From Bradyrhizobium australiense (GTDB lineage: Bacteria; Pseudomonadota; Alphaproteobacteria; Rhizobiales; Xanthobacteraceae), in assembly GCF_013114825.1 (NCBI RefSeq), contig NZ_JAAVLX010000014.1:62001-126000 (forward strand): a DNA stretch of 64,000 bases, written 5' to 3'. Position 1 is the stretch's first letter. Every line of letters begins with the position of its first letter. Position numbers and translations under genes: made by a program. Positions 33,663 through 42,331 of this stretch are shown here, one piece after another. The notes under the pieces are model-generated. The model was not told the DNA's origin, ran no database searches, and was given only the letters and a program-made list of their open reading frames with translations.

Positions 33663-35011
33663 GGCTTTTCTCGCTGCTGAGGGTCGGCAGGTGCGTTCCG
33701 TGGCGCGGGCGACGTCTGGAGAAATACGGTCTGCGTGCGGCGCGCATCTTGAATTGACTTTTCAACGCCGGTCCACGCCGGCTGGTCGCTGAACCGCGCC
33801 CGCAAATAATTCAGCAAGGCCGAAGCCTGTTCGTCGTTCATGCTGGCGGCAAAGCCCGGCATGATCGGGCTGCGCTCGCCTTCCACCGCCTCAATGCCTG
33901 AAAGGACGATATTGATGAGATTGCGCGGATCGGGGCTCGAGATCGCGGTGCTGAGGCGGAGATCGACCCCGCCATAAGGTAGCGGCCTGCCGCCCTCGTG
34001 GCATGATGCGCAGGCGGCAGTGTAGATCGATGCGCCAACGGCGTTTGCCTGCGACGCCGTCCTGGCGCGCGTCAAGGCAGCCTCGCTTGGTCCCGTGCGG
34101 TCAGACGTTGAAGCACCGGATACGCCGGCCATATAGGCTGCGATAGCCCGGACGTCGCTTGCTGGCACTGAGGACAGATTGCTGACCACCTTCGCCATCG
34201 GCCCGCGCGCAGTGCCGTGATCGGGATGCCAGCCCTCGCGCAAATAGGCGAACAATGCATCGGCGGTCCAGGGCACGGGTGAGCGGGACTGGTCGTTGAT
34301 CGCATAGGCGTGCCAGTCGTCGACATCGCCGCCGGCAAACTGCGCGCTGACGCGCTCCGCGCCCAGCGCATTTCGTGGCGTGTGGCAGGCACCGCAATGG
34401 GCGAGCCCTTCCACCAGATAGGCACCGCGATTCCACTCGGCGCTCTGCTTGGGATCAGGTTGATAGGTGTCGTGGCGAAGGAAAAGCAATTTCCATCCCG
34501 CGATGGCAAGCCGCTGATTGAACGGAAATGAAAGCTGGTTGTCGCGGGCCGCTGCGCGAACCGGCTGCCGTGTCATCAGGAAGGCATAGAGCGCCCGGTC
34601 GTCCTCATCGCTGACGTTGGTGAAGTGGTCGTATGGGAATGTCGGATAAAGGTGCTGGCCTTCACGGTTGACGCCGGACCGCATCGCGCGGCGGAATGCC
34701 GCTTCCGACCATCGACCGATTCCTGTCTCCGGCTCCGGCGTGATGTTGGTCGAAAAAATTGTGCCGAACGGGGTCGGCACCGGGAGGCCGCCGGCAAAGT
34801 TCTTGGCCCCGCGCCGCGTATGACAATCGCTGCAATTGCCGATCGCCGCCAGGTCGCGGCCTCGCTTGACGAGAGCGTCATCGAAGGATTGCGGACCGGG
34901 AGGATCGATTGCCGCGATTGCCGGGCGCCACGCAATTGCAAAGGCCGCCACCGCAGCGGAAATCAGCACGATGGCAACGATGCCCGCGATGATTCGCGCC
35001 GATGCCCGCAT
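33659..35011 (-). CDS. Triheme cytochrome c subunit (alcohol/aldehyde dehydrogenase type)
   Basis: This is a 450-residue membrane-anchored cytochrome with three heme c motifs: CSDCH, CGACH and CASCH. An uncleaved N-terminal anchor or signal peptide (MRASARIIAGIVAIVLISAA) places the hemes in the periplasm. It is the first gene of the operon with the 2Fe-2S and molybdopterin subunits, so it is the likely electron acceptor of that dehydrogenase, feeding the respiratory chain. The length and three-heme layout match cytochrome subunits of quinohemoprotein alcohol dehydrogenases and of periplasmic molybdenum aldehyde or nicotinate dehydrogenases. Confidence 0.93.
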   Translation of the reverse strand: MRASARIIAGIVAIVLISAAVAAFAIAWRPAIAAIDPPGPQSFDDALVKRGRDLAAIGNCSDCHTRRGAKNFAGGLPVPTPFGTIFSTNITPEPETGIGRWSEAAFRRAMRSGVNREGQHLYPTFPYDHFTNVSDEDDRALYAFLMTRQPVRAAARDNQLSFPFNQRLAIAGWKLLFLRHDTYQPDPKQSAEWNRGAYLVEGLAHCGACHTPRNALGAERVSAQFAGGDVDDWHAYAINDQSRSPVPWTADALFAYLREGWHPDHGTARGPMAKVVSNLSSVPASDVRAIAAYMAGVSGASTSDRTGPSEAALTRARTASQANAVGASIYTAACASCHEGGRPLPYGGVDLRLSTAISSPDPRNLINIVLSGIEAVEGERSPIMPGFAASMNDEQASALLNYLRARFSDQPAWTGVEKSIQDARRTQTVFLQTSPAPRNAPADPQQREKP

Positions 35012-35256
35012 GCTCTTGCCTCGGGTTTTTGTTGATTGGTTTGCCTTCTAACACAAATCTCACTCCGCCGTTCGCCCCGGACGCGCCGATCACCGGCAGT
35101 TGACCTCCTTGCTGCCTTTCCCGAACACGCCGCGGGAACATCGAAATCAGGCATAGACTTGCCACCATGTTTTTGGCCTATTGGATCCGCTCATTCCGCG
35201 GTGCCTGCCCCCAAAAGGCTGGCGCCACACGCCTTTAACCGGACGACCTCACCCCC

Positions 35257-37119
35257 ATGCCTGCACCTGCAGCCCGGCGCCCTGAACCCGGCAATGCTCC
35301 CGACGCGCTGTCCGTCCTGAATTCCGTGTTCGGCCTGCCCGGCTTCCGCGGCGCGCAGGAGGAAATCATCCGGCACGTGACCGACGGCGGCAACTGCCTG
35401 GTGCTGATGCCGACCGGCGGCGGCAAGTCGCTGTGCTATCAGTTGCCGTCGCTGCTGCGCGAGGGCTGCGGCATCGTGGTGTCGCCGTTGATCGCGTTGA
35501 TGCGCGACCAGGTCGCGGGACTTCTGGAGGCCGGCATCAACGCGGCCGTGTTGAACTCCACGCTGTCATTCGACGAGGCTTCGGAAGTCGAACGGCGGCT
35601 GCTCGCCGGCGATCTCGACCTGCTCTATGTCGCGCCGGAGCGATTGTTGACGCCGCGCTGCCTTGCCCTGCTCGGACAAGCCAATATCGCGCTGTTTGCG
35701 ATCGACGAGGCGCATTGCGTCTCGCAATGGGGACACGATTTCCGTCCCGAATATATCGGCCTGTCCGCGATCGTGGAACGCTTTGCCGACGTGCCGCGCA
35801 TTGCGCTGACGGCAACCGCCGACGAGATGACGCGGAGGGAGATCGTGACGCGGCTGGGGCTTACCGGCGCGCCGAGCTTCATCTCGAGTTTCGACCGCCC
35901 GAACATCCGCTACGAGATCGTCGAGAAGCAGAACGCGCCCGCCCAGCTCAAGGCCTTCATCAGCGAACGGCACGCGGGCGACGCTGGCATCGTCTACTGC
36001 CTGTCGCGCGCCAAGGTCGAGGATACCGCTGAAGCACTGAGCAAGGCCGGCATCCCGGCGCTGCCCTATCACGCCGGGCTCGATCCCAGCGTCCGCGCCC
36101 GCAGCCAGGATCGCTTCATCAACGAGGATGGTGTCGTCATCGTCGCCACCGTCGCCTTCGGCATGGGGATCGACAAGCCCGACGTGCGCTTCGTGGCGCA
36201 TCTCGACCTGCCGAAGAGCATCGAGGCCTATTACCAGGAGACGGGCCGCGCCGGGCGCGACGGCAAGCCGTCCAGCGCCTGGATGGCCTACGGCCTGACC
36301 GACATCGTGCAACAGCGCCGCATGATCGACGAATCCACCGGATCCGATACGTTCAAGCGCGTCTCGATCGGCAAGCTCGACGCGCTGGTGGCGCTAGCGG
36401 AAACCGCGGGCTGCCGGCGCAGCCGCCTGCTCGGCTATTTCGGCGAGGAAGTCACCGGCACCAATTGCGGCAATTGCGACAACTGCCTGTCGCCGCCGCA
36501 GCTTCGCGACGGCAAGGTCGCCGCGCAAAAACTTTTGTCCGCCGCCTACCGCACCGGACAGCGTTTTGGCGCGATGCACCTGATCGACGTGTTGGTCGGC
36601 CGCATGACCGAGAAGGTCACGCAGTTCGGCCACGACAAGCTGTCCGTGTTCGGCATCGGCGGTGAACTGAACGAAAAGCAGTGGCGCGCGGTGATCCGGC
36701 AATTGGTCGCGATGGGCCATCTTCAGGCCGACAGCGAAGCATTCGGTGCGCTCAAGCTGACGGAGAGCGCGCGCGGCGTTCTGAAAGGCGAGACCGAGGT
36801 GATGCTGCGCGAGGCGGCGGCCGGCACGCGCATCCGCGCCAGCCGCGTTAAATCACGGCGCGGCGATCTGGCGCCGCGCGCCGAGACCAAGGCCGCCGAT
36901 GCCGGCCTGCAGGCCGCGCTTCGCGCATGGCGCTCGGAGATCGCGCGCCAGCGAGGTGTGCCAGCCTATGTCGTGCTGCACGATTCCACCATCGACGGCA
37001 TCGCCGCCGCACGGCCGATGACGCTCGACGAGCTCCGCAATATCCCCGGCATCGGCGACAAGAAGCTCGAACATTACGGCGATGAGTTGCTCGCAGTACT
37101 GCGGGCAGCCGACGCGTAA
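35257..37119 (+). CDS. recQ: ATP-dependent DNA helicase RecQ
   Basis: This 620-residue 3'-5' DNA helicase handles recombination intermediates and stalled forks. Walker A is TGGGKS (residues 53-58), and the DEAH box at 150-153 is followed by the RecQ aromatic loop CVSQWGHDFRPEY. The helicase C domain holds YYQETGRAGRDG. The zinc-binding region has CGNCDNC. An RQC winged-helix domain and a C-terminal HRDC domain (about 535-615, LRNIPGIGDKKLEHYGDELL) follow. The length is normal for bacterial RecQ. It converges with acdS with only 15 bases between stops. Confidence 0.96.
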   Translation: MPAPAARRPEPGNAPDALSVLNSVFGLPGFRGAQEEIIRHVTDGGNCLVLMPTGGGKSLCYQLPSLLREGCGIVVSPLIALMRDQVAGLLEAGINAAVLNSTLSFDEASEVERRLLAGDLDLLYVAPERLLTPRCLALLGQANIALFAIDEAHCVSQWGHDFRPEYIGLSAIVERFADVPRIALTATADEMTRREIVTRLGLTGAPSFISSFDRPNIRYEIVEKQNAPAQLKAFISERHAGDAGIVYCLSRAKVEDTAEALSKAGIPALPYHAGLDPSVRARSQDRFINEDGVVIVATVAFGMGIDKPDVRFVAHLDLPKSIEAYYQETGRAGRDGKPSSAWMAYGLTDIVQQRRMIDESTGSDTFKRVSIGKLDALVALAETAGCRRSRLLGYFGEEVTGTNCGNCDNCLSPPQLRDGKVAAQKLLSAAYRTGQRFGAMHLIDVLVGRMTEKVTQFGHDKLSVFGIGGELNEKQWRAVIRQLVAMGHLQADSEAFGALKLTESARGVLKGETEVMLREAAAGTRIRASRVKSRRGDLAPRAETKAADAGLQAALRAWRSEIARQRGVPAYVVLHDSTIDGIAAARPMTLDELRNIPGIGDKKLEHYGDELLAVLRAADA

Positions 37120-37134
37120 GTCTGATCGCCCACC

Positions 37135-38148
37135 TCATCCGTTGCGGAAGGTATAAGCGTAGCCATTAATGGCGGGCGCGCCGCCGAGATGGGCGTAGAG
37201 CACCTTCGATTCCTTCGGGAAGTAACCCTTGCTCACGAGATCGATCATGCCCTGCATGGATTTTCCCTCGTAGACGGGATCGGTAATCATGCCTTCGAGA
37301 CGCGCGCAAAGCCGGATCGCCTCCTTGGTCTCTTCCGACGGAACGCCGTAAGCCGGATAGGCGTAGTCCTCGATCAGGACCACATCGTCCTCGACGATCC
37401 CCTTGCCCAGCTCGACGAGATTTGCGGTGTTGCGGGCGATCTCGAGCACCTGGGCCTTGGTCTGGGCCGGGGTGAATGACGCGTCGATGCCGATCACCTT
37501 GCGCGCGCGGCCGTCCTTGGCAAATCCGACCAGCATGCCGGCATGGGTCGAGCCGGTGACCGTGCAGACCACGATGTAGTCGAAAGCAAAGCCGAGCTCC
37601 TTCTCCTGCGCCCGCACCTCTTCGGCAAAGCCGACATAGCCGAGGCCACCATATTTGTGCACGGAAGCGCCAGCCGGAATCGCATAGGGCTTGCCGCCCT
37701 TGGCCTTCACATCCGCGATCGCCTCCTCCCAGCTCTGGCGGATGCCGATGTCGAAACCTTCATCCACCAGCTGCACGTCCGCGCCCATGACGCGGCTGAG
37801 CAGGATGTTGCCGACGCGATCGTAGACCGCGTCCTCATGCGGCACCCAGCTTTCCTGCACCAGGCGGCACTTCATGCCGATCTTGGCCGCAACCGCCGCA
37901 ACCATGCGGGTGTGGTTGGACTGCACGCCGCCGATCGAGACCAGCGTGTCCGCATTGGACGCGATCGCGTCGGGCACGATGTATTCGAGCTTGCGCAGCT
38001 TGTTACCGCCGAATGCAAGGCCGGAATTGCAGTCTTCCCGCTTAGCGTAAAGCTCGACCTTGCCGCCGAGATGCTGCGACAGCCGCTCCAGCTTCTCGAT
38101 GTGGGTGGGTCCGAAGGTGAGCGGATAGCGTTCGAATTTCTCCAGCAT
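37135..38148 (-). CDS. acdS: 1-Aminocyclopropane-1-carboxylate (ACC) deaminase
   Basis: This PLP enzyme splits ACC, the plant ethylene precursor, into 2-oxobutanoate and ammonia, and so lowers ethylene in colonised plants. The PLP lysine lies in FGGNKLRKLEY. The residues that separate true ACC deaminase from D-cysteine desulfhydrase are present: Glu294 in DPVYEGKSMQG and Leu321 in YAHLGGAPA (equivalent to E295 and L322 of the Pseudomonas enzyme). The start MLEKFERYP at 38148 gives the canonical 337 residues and a GGGG SD seven bases upstream; an ATG at 38154 has no spacing to that SD. It is divergent from acdR. Confidence 0.96.
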   Translation of the reverse strand: MLEKFERYPLTFGPTHIEKLERLSQHLGGKVELYAKREDCNSGLAFGGNKLRKLEYIVPDAIASNADTLVSIGGVQSNHTRMVAAVAAKIGMKCRLVQESWVPHEDAVYDRVGNILLSRVMGADVQLVDEGFDIGIRQSWEEAIADVKAKGGKPYAIPAGASVHKYGGLGYVGFAEEVRAQEKELGFAFDYIVVCTVTGSTHAGMLVGFAKDGRARKVIGIDASFTPAQTKAQVLEIARNTANLVELGKGIVEDDVVLIEDYAYPAYGVPSEETKEAIRLCARLEGMITDPVYEGKSMQGMIDLVSKGYFPKESKVLYAHLGGAPAINGYAYTFRNG

Positions 38149-38306
38149 GGTCATCCCCGTTGATGGTCTGATTCGGGGAATGCCTATCACCGAGCTCTGG
38201 AAAGGTGTTCTCAAAATCGGCCACGTTAGTAGTGTTCTTGTTGCGATATTCCGAAGTTATCTTGCATGATCAACCGCCATCTGGCCCAAATCCGGAAGAA
38301 TCTCTC
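38149..38306. promoter_or_regulatory. acdS-acdR divergent regulatory region
   Basis: This 158-base region separates the divergent acdS and acdR starts and must hold promoters for both. In ACC-utilising bacteria AcdR (Lrp type) binds here and controls acdS. I could not identify a convincing AcdR, NifA or sigma-54 site by eye. Confidence 0.6.
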
Positions 38307-38771
38307 ATGCCCGGCAGACTCGATCGTATCGACCTTAAGATATTGCGCTTGCTGCAGAATGGCGGCCGGCTGACCAATGCCGAGCTGGCCGAAATGGCCG
38401 GTGTCAGTGCCGCAACCTGTCACCGCCGCACCCAGCGCCTGTTCGACGAGGGGTTCATAGCAGGGGTCAGGGCCATGGTGGCGCCACGAAAAGTCGGCAA
38501 GGGTGCGCTTGTCATGGTCGGTGTCGTGCTCGACCGCTCCACGCCGGAAAGCTTTGCGGCCTTCGAGCGGGCGATCGCGCAACTCAAATTCGTGCTGGAT
38601 TGCCATCTGGTGGCGGGTGATTTCGACTATTTCCTCAAGATCCGCGTCGGCGACATGGAGGATTTCAACCGCATCCACGGCGAACAATTAATCGCGCTGC
38701 CGGGTGTCCGCCAGACCCGGACCTTCTTCGTCATGAAGGAGGTAGTCGACAACGCGCCGCTCGATTTCTGA
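38307..38771 (+). CDS. acdR: Lrp/AsnC-family regulator, ACC deaminase regulator
   Basis: This 154-residue Lrp-type regulator has an N-terminal winged helix (LDRIDLKILRLLQNGGRLTN, then VSAATCHRRTQRL) and a C-terminal RAM ligand-binding domain with GDFDYFLKIRVGDMEDF. It ends ALPGVRQTRTFFVMKEV, as the family does. The start MPGRLDRID at 38307 has SD GGAAG; the frame is open upstream but not protein-like. Its place divergent from acdS matches the well-known acdR-acdS arrangement in rhizobia and pseudomonads. It probably activates acdS in response to ACC. Confidence 0.92.
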   Translation: MPGRLDRIDLKILRLLQNGGRLTNAELAEMAGVSAATCHRRTQRLFDEGFIAGVRAMVAPRKVGKGALVMVGVVLDRSTPESFAAFERAIAQLKFVLDCHLVAGDFDYFLKIRVGDMEDFNRIHGEQLIALPGVRQTRTFFVMKEVVDNAPLDF

Positions 38772-38873
38772 TGGCATGCGGCACTGCAAAACAAGGCTAT
38801 CTTCCGCCGATGTTCTTTTGGGGAACCTTGCGAGACTATGGTCACACAGCGCGCCATGTCCTATCAACCGAAC

Positions 38874-39449
38874 ATGATCATGAAGCTTTGCCGGCAGGTT
38901 TTCGCCCTTGCCATTATTTTCACTGCAACGCCGTCCTTTGCCTCGGAAGAGCTTGTCCGGCAGGAGCCGGACACCGTCATCTTTGCAATGATGTCGGGCA
39001 AGTGCAGCACGTTGAAGGTGGCGGGCCGGGACTTCGCCTGTAGGGCGGTTGCCTTCTTCCAAACCGAGGAGGGCCGCGCCAATTTTACCATCGCCCTCGA
39101 CGACCCCGGTGACGACAGCCACATCATCACCTTCTCCGGCGACAATGGGCGCAGGCCGGAGGCCAATCTGTACGAATTGCCGATCGACCGGATGCTGCTG
39201 AAAACCAAGGACAGGCCGAAGGCCGACGGTCTGCCGGTGCCGGCAATCGAATCGACCGCCGGCCTCTGCAAGCAGGTCGGAAACTTCGTGACGCTTGAGC
39301 TTTCCTCCATCTCCTGCACCGCCGTGGACCGGAACGGCAAGAAATACGAATTGCAATACGAGTCCGACGGCGCGCCGATGGCGGTGCGCCGCATCAAGCG
39401 GATGCGTGTCGGCAGCCCTGCGGTGTCGCCGTTCGACGATGTGAAATGA
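38874..39449 (+). CDS. Hypothetical secreted protein
   Basis: I do not recognise the family. From the ATG at 38874 the product is 191 residues. It starts with a plausible signal peptide (MIMKLCRQVFALAIIFTATPSFA, seen as basic residues then a hydrophobic stretch ending PSFA). The mature part is soluble-looking, with about four cysteines that could form disulfides in the periplasm. A longer in-frame start exists at 38838, and ATG 38880 is also possible. It is monocistronic, 102 bases after acdR on the same strand. No catalytic motif is visible. Confidence 0.65.
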   Translation: MIMKLCRQVFALAIIFTATPSFASEELVRQEPDTVIFAMMSGKCSTLKVAGRDFACRAVAFFQTEEGRANFTIALDDPGDDSHIITFSGDNGRRPEANLYELPIDRMLLKTKDRPKADGLPVPAIESTAGLCKQVGNFVTLELSSISCTAVDRNGKKYELQYESDGAPMAVRRIKRMRVGSPAVSPFDDVK

Positions 39450-39593
39450 AAGGCCGCCGGCGGAAAACCGACGGCGGCCAGCGTCGATCCACGCATGGCT
39501 CGCGACTGCGCAGACAAGTTCAGGCTGGCTTGAAATTCCTCTTAAGGCGTGCAGGCCGTTCGTCAAAGTCGAGCGATTGCCTTCATACGGGCT

Positions 39594-39866
39594 TTACCGT
39601 GACGACCCGCCTCGCTCGCGCCCGCTCTTCGTCGGCAGGATGGCTGACGCGATTTCAAACGCGACAGCCCATCTCGGCTTTTCTTCCGCAGCGCCGGGCA
39701 CGTTGATCTGAACGCCGCCACCGTCGCTGACGGTATAGGAAGCGGCCAGTACGGCGGCCTCGAGCGCGGCGCCCCGCGAATCATAGACGCCGCCGATCTT
39801 GATGTTGTCGGCAAACACCGACCAGCCCAGTGGCGCCTTCACGACTTCGAACACTGATCGCTCCAT
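39594..39866 (-). CDS. Small hypothetical protein
   Basis: This is a 90-residue protein with a compositionally normal sequence, MERSVFEVVKAPLGWSVFAD and onward, including GVYDSRGAALEAAVLAASY. The early W/G pattern and an Ala-rich helix resemble small stress-type proteins of the DUF2188 kind, but I am not certain. No signal peptide or metal motif is present. SD is weak. It lies on the minus strand just downstream of another small frame at 39886-40083; the two may be co-transcribed. Confidence 0.5.
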   Translation of the reverse strand: MERSVFEVVKAPLGWSVFADNIKIGGVYDSRGAALEAAVLAASYTVSDGGGVQINVPGAAEEKPRWAVAFEIASAILPTKSGRERGGSSR

Positions 39867-39885
39867 TAGGTCACCCCGTATCGCT

Positions 39886-40083
39886 TCACCTGTATCGCTT
39901 CCGGCCCTCGCCGACGCGGCGAATCCTGGCGAAGGAGGCCTGGCGCCGGGACGCTGGCTTGTCGCCGGCCGCCTTCGCTCGCCCCTCCGGATTCTGCAAC
40001 CCCGTCAATGAATTCCCCGCCGGTGCCAGCGCAATTTCCTTCCGCACGGCATCGACAATTCGATCGAACTCAACTTCGCTCAT
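39886..40083 (-). CDS. Small basic hypothetical protein
   Basis: This is a candidate 65-residue protein starting MSEVEFDRIVDAVRKEIA at 40083 (an in-frame ATG at 40095 would add four residues). The N-terminal half looks like an amphipathic helix. The C-terminal half is rich in Arg and Lys and probably disordered. No family is recognised. The same frame stays open upstream, but that part does not look like protein. Support is limited to its composition and its position next to 39594-39866. Confidence 0.4.
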   Translation of the reverse strand: MSEVEFDRIVDAVRKEIALAPAGNSLTGLQNPEGRAKAAGDKPASRRQASFARIRRVGEGRKRYR

Positions 40084-40343
40084 CGCACGCTCCATTGCTC
40101 TAGGCCGGCATTCAGCCGCCAGGACGATAAGGATAAGAGGGACCGCGCTGACCACAGATCGCCATGCAAGTTTGTTGTTAGAAGGCTCGCCCGCGGTCGC
40201 TTCGATGGCAAAAAGGGGTCGAAATCGGGAAGCGGCCGCCTTCCGCCGTGCGAAATCGGTGGGCCCAAATGCCCCGCTGGCGCTCCCCTTGGCCCAACTT
40301 GCTCCATGCGTGCTAGATTCGGCCACGAATCAGGAGGGTTTGC

Positions 40344-40652
40344 ATGCCGGTAGACAGTGACAGCGCCATTGCGTGGCACCGCGCCCAGCTCAAAAAGCTT
40401 CGCGAGACCTTGAAGAATATCGAGACCTCCAGGTTCATGGTGGGCGAGTCCGCTCAGTCGAGCAGGACCGGCAAGACCCAGAAGACGATTGCCGAGCTCG
40501 AGCAGAAAATCCGGCAGTCGCAGCACATCATCGCCGCCTATGAGCGGCAGACCCGGCGGCCGCTGGCGACCGACCAGCGAAGCCTTGCCAGCGTGAGCTG
40601 GAGCGCCTGGAACGCCCAGACGGCGCATGGCCGCAGCGGCAATTCGCGGTAA
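40344..40652 (+). CDS. Small hypothetical coiled-coil protein
   Basis: This is a 102-residue soluble protein with the strong SD AGGAGGG before the ATG at 40344. Residues 10-35 (AWHRAQLKKLRETLKNIETS) and 45-70 (KTIAELEQKIRQSQHIIAAY) form two charged helices likely to pair as a coiled coil. The tail is Ser/Arg rich. There are no cysteines and no export signal. Its function is unknown. It stands alone between small minus-strand genes and the HtrA-like protease. Confidence 0.7.
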   Translation: MPVDSDSAIAWHRAQLKKLRETLKNIETSRFMVGESAQSSRTGKTQKTIAELEQKIRQSQHIIAAYERQTRRPLATDQRSLASVSWSAWNAQTAHGRSGNSR

Positions 40653-40815
40653 GCCTTGAGTGGGCGAAAGCGGCTGGGCTTTCCGGTAGGTCCAGCACCG
40701 GTTCTCGATCTGCCGGATCGTCATATCGGCGTAGCACTCGGTTCGCGGCCGAGCGCCGTCAGGCGCCCGATCGCAGGATCCCGACGACTGGCGGGCCAAA
40801 ACGGCGGCGAGGCAT

Positions 40816-42081
40816 CTAATTCTTTGCGGTCTCTTTCTCCTTCGCCTTGGCCTTGCACGAAATCAAAAATGTAAACGCCCTCGCATTGCGGGCGATTTCG
40901 GCCGTCTTCAATTCGGCCTTGGCGTCGGAGATCTGATACGGCACCACACTGTTATCGAGAAAATCGCGCAGCGCACCGGTTTTGATGGCGAAATTGATGT
41001 TCTCGGGAATGTTGCCCGTAGCCCTTACGAATTTGATGGCATTCAGTTTTGCCGCGACTACGCCGACCACGTCGCCGCTCGCGGCCAATAGCGGCCCGCC
41101 GCTATTGCCGGGTTGAACGGCAGCACTGATCTGCAGAAAGCGCGTGTCGTTCAGGATGCCGCTGAGCGAGCTCACGATCCCAGTCGTTACCGTGAAATCT
41201 GATGTCAGCAGTCCATGAAAGGGATAGCCGATCGCGACCACGCTGTCGCCGGACGGGATCGCCTTGTCCCTGATTGTGGCGATGTCCTTGAACGAACCCG
41301 TCGCCTGCAGCAGCGCGAGATCATTGGTCTCGTCGCTCGACACCAGGCGCAATTTGGCGGGCGCCTCGCCGGACAGATTGCCCAAAATATCGCCGACGCA
41401 TCCCTGCACGACATGCGCATTGGTCACGAGGTGTCCGTTCGTGCTCACCAGAAAGCCGGTGCCGGTCTGGTCGAACAGCTTGTCGGGCTTGGCCGGCGCC
41501 GAGTCCGGTGTCGCCGCTGCGGCGACCGCCTTGGCGGTGGGCAGGACCGAAAAATCGCCCGCACTGGCCAATCCCGATTGCCTGATCTTGGCGACGCAAT
41601 TCGCCAATACCGGCAATAGCTGCCCGGTCTGGTCGAGGTTGAACTGGAAGAGCTGACCCTGCGTGTAGGCGGTCATGGCCTTGGCCCGCCGGAACTGGCT
41701 GATCAGCGAGGAATTGCTCGGCATCGGCACGCGAACCAGCTTGTCGGCGATCGGAACGCCATGAACGTTGAACGGTTGCTGACCGTCGAATGTCAGGGTT
41801 AGTGGAAAGGCCTGCCCAGTCGTCAGGCTCCATTGTTCGTGCATGAAGCCGAGGCTCCACCCGCCGCCATGATCGATCATCACGAGAAAATAGATGCCAC
41901 TGGCGTAGCGGGCGCCCGCCGCACAGTGCGAGAAGGATCCGCTTTGGTCGTTGGTGTAGGCCCCGCCCTGCCAATTGCCGATGCTGATCGAACCATAGGG
42001 TCCGCGCGCATCCGCATTCGAATTGGCAAAAATCGACCATAGCAAAGCTACGACCGCAGCAACCCGGCATGTCATAAGCAT
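40816..42081 (-). CDS. Secreted HtrA-like trypsin-family protease with an extra N-terminal domain
   Basis: This 421-residue exported serine protease has a signal peptide at about 1-24 (MLMTCRVAAVVALLWSIFAN). A roughly 170-residue N-terminal domain of unrecognised type follows (SIGNWQGGAYTNDQSGSFSH onward). The protease domain (about 195-390) has His in LVTNAHVVQG, Asp in TNDLALLQ and Ser in QPGNSGGPLL. There is no C-terminal PDZ domain, unlike DegP; the tail ends in a Lys/Glu-rich stretch. The start at 42081 has SD GTGGGG; an upstream in-frame ATG (42129) would disrupt the signal peptide. The N-terminal domain may bind or sense a cell-envelope partner (inference). Confidence 0.85.
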   Translation of the reverse strand: MLMTCRVAAVVALLWSIFANSNADARGPYGSISIGNWQGGAYTNDQSGSFSHCAAGARYASGIYFLVMIDHGGGWSLGFMHEQWSLTTGQAFPLTLTFDGQQPFNVHGVPIADKLVRVPMPSNSSLISQFRRAKAMTAYTQGQLFQFNLDQTGQLLPVLANCVAKIRQSGLASAGDFSVLPTAKAVAAAATPDSAPAKPDKLFDQTGTGFLVSTNGHLVTNAHVVQGCVGDILGNLSGEAPAKLRLVSSDETNDLALLQATGSFKDIATIRDKAIPSGDSVVAIGYPFHGLLTSDFTVTTGIVSSLSGILNDTRFLQISAAVQPGNSGGPLLAASGDVVGVVAAKLNAIKFVRATGNIPENINFAIKTGALRDFLDNSVVPYQISDAKAELKTAEIARNARAFTFLISCKAKAKEKETAKN

Positions 42082-42331
42082 CCCCACATTCCCAGGGCGA
42101 GAATATTGCTCTTTGCAACCAGAGTCCATTTGGACAGGCGCGGTAAGCCGAAAATTCTTTCGCGGAAGCTCTCGCCATCGGGTTCACATCCGATGCGGCA
42201 GCAACGGCCTGAAGCTCACTTTCGTTAAGATCTTTGCGTCATCATTCGGCGCATCGTCTCGATCCTCGTAAGATCGAGGCTCATTCGCATCCGCCCGTAG
42301 CAAGGCGGCTCATCGCTTAGCGGGACAACGC

